A stretch of 8,337 nucleotides of DNA, taken from positions 1 through 8,337 of the forward strand of contig NZ_CALHIK010000120.1 in NCBI RefSeq assembly GCF_938030785.1, given 5' to 3'. A program made the translations under genes and the position numbers. The stretch comes from an uncultured Campylobacter sp. GTDB taxonomy: Bacteria > Campylobacterota > Campylobacteria > Campylobacterales > Campylobacteraceae. Positions 5,719 through 8,337 of the stretch are shown here, one piece after another. The notes beneath the pieces are model-generated. The model made no database searches, was not told the origin of the DNA, and was given only the letters and a program-made list of their open reading frames with translations. Each line of letters opens with the position of its first letter. Position 1 is the first letter of the stretch.

Positions 5719-7986
5719 TTAGAATTTAATCGGATGGTGGTGGAAGTCGTCGTAAATAACCTTGTTGGTCTGGAACTTAATGCGCTTAAGCTCGCGGATA
5801 CGCAAGAACTCCGCCTCATCGATCTTTTTAATCTGAATCGCCGCCTTAAACGTAGGAGTTTTGGCGATTAGATCCCAGCCGCCGCTCGTTAGCTCGTTGC
5901 AGCAGCTCTCCCAGTAGTGATAAGACATCTGAATGATACCATCCATTATACACTCGGTGATGTCCGCCTTGATCGCGATATAGCCGTAGCGGCTCCACGC
6001 AACGATGAAATCGCCCTGTGAAATTCCGTATCGCTCGGCGAGTTTCGGATTCATTTCCGCAATCGGTCCTATCGCGTCGCCGCCCTGCTCGACGGTCTTA
6101 GAGCGCCTAGTCATAGCGCCTCCTGCATACTCGTAAACCTTACGCGTAGTTAGAAGCTGGATCGGGAACTCCTCGTCGGTCTTCTCATCGACCGAGCCCG
6201 CCATTACAGGATAATCTTTCGGCATATTCATACGCTTTGCGAATTCCTCTTTGGCGCTTTCGATCTTGCTCTTATCGTCCACGAATAGCACAGGGATGAA
6301 ATTTCCCTTGCCGTCAGGAGTAAAGAATTTCTTATCAAGATACAATGCAGGTCCGCCCATAGAATTCTCATCAGGGCACGGCCAGTGAAGTCCGTGATAT
6401 TTTTTGATGCGGTAATAGCTCATACCGCCGTAGTTGTGCGGAGCTACTCTGCGCACCTCTTCCCAAATTTGCTCAGGAGATTGGAACGTAAAATGATCCC
6501 CGAGACCCAAGCGTCTGGCAAGCTCGCAGATGATCTGCCAGTCTTGCTTGGCTTGTCCCGGAGGCGTTACTACGATCTCGCTGTGCTGTACGCGGCGCTC
6601 GGCGTTGGCGTAAGTACCCTCTTTCTCGCCGCTACAAGCCCCAGGAAGTACGACGTCCGCCTTGCGGCTAGTCTCGGTTAAGAATATATCTTGGATTACA
6701 TACATCTCTACCTCGGAGATCGCGCGTAGGAAGTGGTTTGCGTTCGGATCGGTCATAACCGGGTTTTCGCCCATCGTCCAGAAAAATTTTACCCTGCCAT
6801 CAAGTATCGCATCCGGTACTTCGGTCTTGTGGATACCGATCTTGCCATTTAGATGGCCTTTCGGTAAATTCCACTGCTGCTCGAACCATGCGCGTGCGTT
6901 CTCATCGGTTACGGCTTTGTAGCCGGTAAAGACGTTAGGAAGCATTCCCATATCGCAGCATCCTTGGACGTTTTCTTGTCCGCGGATCGGCAGATCGCCG
7001 CTTCCGAGCTCGCCTACGTTGCCTGTTATGAGCATTAAATTTGAAATGTCGCAAACTGCGCCTACGCCGTGGTTGAAATGGGTTACACCCATTCCGTGGG
7101 TAATTACCGCAGGGCGAGTAGTAGCGTAAATTCTAGCTGCTTTTCTGATATCTTCCGGATTTAGTCTCGTATATTTCGCTACGGCTTCCGGAGAGTAATC
7201 TTTTACCGCCTCTTTTACGTATTCAATACCTTTGGTGTATTTCTCAACGAATTCGTGATTTACCAAGTCCTCGTCGATGACGGCGTGGATTAAGGCGTTG
7301 ATGACTGGTATGTTATGCTCCGGCTCAAGCTGCAAATGCACGGTAGCGCGGTTTGCAAATTCTGTTTTTACCGGGTCGATAACGATAAGTTTAGCGCCTC
7401 TATTCAGCGCTCTTTGTACGTGCATCGCGACGATAGGGTGACCGTTTTCAGGGTTCGAGCCGATCATCATAATGCAGTTGCTATGAATTCCGATCTCCGT
7501 AAAGCTATTTGTGGCAGCTCCGTTTCCGATTGTTTTAGCAAGTCCTGCTACTGTCGGAGCGTGTCAAATGCGTGCACAGTGATCGATATTATTCGTGCCT
7601 AAAATTCTAAGCAGCTTCTGCGCTACGTAGTTATCCTCATGCGTGCAGCGCGCGGAATAGTTTCCCGCTATCGCGTCGGCGCCATATTTTTCTTTGACTT
7701 CTAGCATTTTTTTAGCAACCAGATCAAGCGCTTCGTCCCAGCTAGCTTCGACCAAATCGCCGTCTTTGCTAAATTTACCGTCCTTTTTTCGGATCAACGG
7801 TGTCGTAAGCCTATCTCTCGAGCCTACGTAGTTCCAGCCGTAATATCCTTTCAAACACAAACATCCCTGATTTACGGGGTTGTCACCTACGCCGACCGCG
7901 GATTTGATGAAGTTGTCTTCAGCGGTTAGCTCGATTTGACAGCCTGTGCCGCAATAAGGGCATATGACCTTGCCTTTATTCGCCAT
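5719..7986 (-). CDS. fdhF: Selenocysteine formate dehydrogenase, FdhH-type catalytic subunit (read through UGA at 7564-7566)
   Basis: Oxidises formate to CO2 at a Mo(W)-bis-MGD centre, passing electrons to a [4Fe-4S] cluster. The 755-aa protein resembles E. coli FdhH (715 aa) throughout. Cluster cysteines C9, C12, C16 and C44 are in ICPYCGTGC and CLCLKGYYG, with electron-relay K46. The active site is CARI-Sec141-HAPTVAGL, with H142 and R335 (RGQENVQG) matching E. coli Sec140, H141 and R333. The molybdopterin core follows; the C-terminal MGD-binding domain spans about 607-722. Unlike FdhH it has an insert near 569-605 and a tail of about 33 residues ending FHHHPIKF. No Tat signal precedes the cluster domain, so it should be cytoplasmic, unlike the exported FdhA of C. 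jejuni. AAGGAGA at 7991-7997 supports the start. The frame is open on both sides of the single UGA, so this is one gene, not two. Formate-hydrogenlyase or another electron acceptor is possible; no partner is adjacent. Confidence 0.95.
7525..7566 (-). promoter_or_regulatory. Selenocysteine UGA and bacterial SECIS hairpin
   Basis: The UGA is at 7566-7564 on the minus strand. Just downstream, UCCGA (7558-7554) pairs with UCGGA (7529-7525) as the lower stem. AGCA (7549-7546) pairs with UGCU (7540-7537) around the apical loop GGACU. Placement and loop resemble the E. coli fdhF SECIS, whose apical loop contains GGUC and is bound by SelB. This should recruit SelB and Sec-tRNA, so the organism needs selA, selB, selC and selD elsewhere. 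Confidence 0.85.
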
Positions 7987-8009
7987 ATTTTCTCCTTTCG
8001 AAAATACTG

Positions 8010-8034
8010 ATATGCAAAATTACCATATATGCAA
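8010..8034. repeat. Paired ATATGCAA words in the fdhF leader, possible operator
   Basis: ATATGCAA occurs at 8010-8017 and again at 8027-8034, 17 bases apart. The second copy overlaps the palindrome CATATATG (8024-8031). They lie between the proposed -10 box and the ribosome binding site, where a repressor could act. In such AT-rich DNA a chance match is possible. Confidence 0.3.
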
Positions 8035-8044
8035 TTTCGGCAGA

Positions 8045-8050
8045 ATTATA
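8045..8050 (-). promoter_or_regulatory. Probable sigma70 -10 box of fdhF
   Basis: The minus strand reads TATAAT about 60 bases before the fdhF ATG, preceded by A/T tracts and no clear -35. A start near 8038 would give a leader of about 50 bases. A second TATAAT at 8178-8183 is an alternative upstream start. Confidence 0.5.
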
Positions 8051-8318
8051 TAAATTATTGCCTAAAAATAAATTGAAATTTTGTCTTAAGCAAAAAGAAT
8101 TTTTTTAACCAAAATCGAGAATAAGTGAAGGAAATTTTAATGATAATTTAAATTTCAAAAGTATATTGCATACTGAAATTATAGTGATTAAAAGCTAGTG
8201 ACAAATTAATTTTATTTAAAGAATTAATTAGTTTTTAAATTTAAGCAAAAAGTGCAAATTTATCAAATAAATTCAAAATATCGTCAGATAAATGACGGAA
8301 TTTTTTTAACGACTTAAA

Positions 8319-8324
8319 TATAAT
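8319..8324 (+). promoter_or_regulatory. Possible outward-facing -10 box at the right edge
   Basis: A plus-strand TATAAT preceded by T-tracts (8301-8307) ends 13 bases before the window edge. It would drive a gene to the right, divergent from fdhF. Nothing of that gene is visible. Confidence 0.4.
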
Positions 8325-8337
8325 TACCCCAAAATTT

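Larger units (their letters stand above)
7987..8337. other. AT-rich control region upstream of fdhF, no gene seen
   Basis: These 351 bases have no credible open frame. They contain the fdhF ribosome binding site (7991-7997), a probable -10 box, a second minus-strand TATAAT at 8178-8183, paired ATATGCAA words and, at the right end, a possible plus-strand promoter. The size and A/T-tract content fit a divergent regulatory region serving fdhF and a gene beyond the window. Confidence 0.65.

Noticed and set aside
5423..5819. Minus-strand open frames of 64 and 78 codons beyond and across the fdhF end
   Set aside because: One covers the degenerate repeats. The other overlaps the fdhF C-terminus and terminator in another frame. 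Neither has a ribosome binding site or protein-like pattern.
7470..7566. Frameshift or nonsense mutation splitting the formate dehydrogenase
   Set aside because: Both parts are in the same frame, the UGA falls exactly at the FdhH selenocysteine position and a SECIS-like hairpin follows.
6385..7602. Plus-strand open frames of 86-98 codons inside fdhF
   Set aside because: They are shadows of a long, well-supported gene on the opposite strand.
8010..8034. Sigma54 promoter for fdhF (TGG...TTGCA on the minus strand)
   Set aside because: The gap between GG and GC is 7 bases instead of the required 10.

Overview
The window reads as chromosome from a Campylobacter, most likely one of the oral, higher-GC species (C. 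gracilis / C. showae / C. rectus type). The clues are the S15 and Rrf2-regulator genes side by side (as I recall, a pairing also found in C. jejuni), a selenocysteine formate dehydrogenase, sigma70 -10 boxes without clear -35 boxes, and intergenic DNA full of TAAATTTA-like words. The genus call is good; the species call is a guess.

Layout, left to right. (1) 1-55: possible last 17 codons of an upstream gene. (2) 74-2032 (+): a strongly AT-rich 652-aa gene that joins an ABC/SMC-type ATPase to a C-terminal TOPRIM-like domain. This is OLD-family architecture and the best candidate for a single-gene anti-phage system. Its base composition is unlike everything to its right, so it was probably acquired. 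(3) 2077-2349 (-): rpsO. (4) 2350-2453: a 104-bp divergent promoter region. (5) 2454-4154 (+): a tightly overlapped three-gene operon with an Rrf2 regulator carrying three cysteines, a DHH/DHHA1 phosphoesterase of the NrnB type, and a small acidic protein of unknown function. A weak terminator follows. (6) 4155-5666: about 1.5 kb with no credible gene. It holds many TAAATTTA-like palindromes, several short perfect hairpins, a GC-rich inverted repeat, two canonical G-quadruplex motifs on the minus strand and a cluster of degenerate short repeats. (7) 5667-7986 (-): a strong terminator and a complete 755-aa selenocysteine formate dehydrogenase of the FdhH (fdhF) type. It is interrupted by an in-frame UGA at 7564-7566, with a SECIS-like hairpin just downstream. 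(8) 7987-8337: an AT-rich control region with a probable fdhF promoter and, at the far end, a possible outward-facing promoter.

The fdhF product should oxidise formate in the cytoplasm: it has no Tat signal and keeps all the FdhH catalytic residues. No electron-accepting or hydrogenase partner lies beside it here. The Rrf2 operon looks like a housekeeping redox or Fe-S sensor transcribed with an RNA-turnover enzyme. The OLD-type gene sits at the edge of this conserved block next to rpsO, as defence genes often do. The main items for a second look are the OLD/TOPRIM gene, the selenocysteine readthrough (easily mis-annotated as two genes or a pseudogene) and the structured, gene-free spacer.
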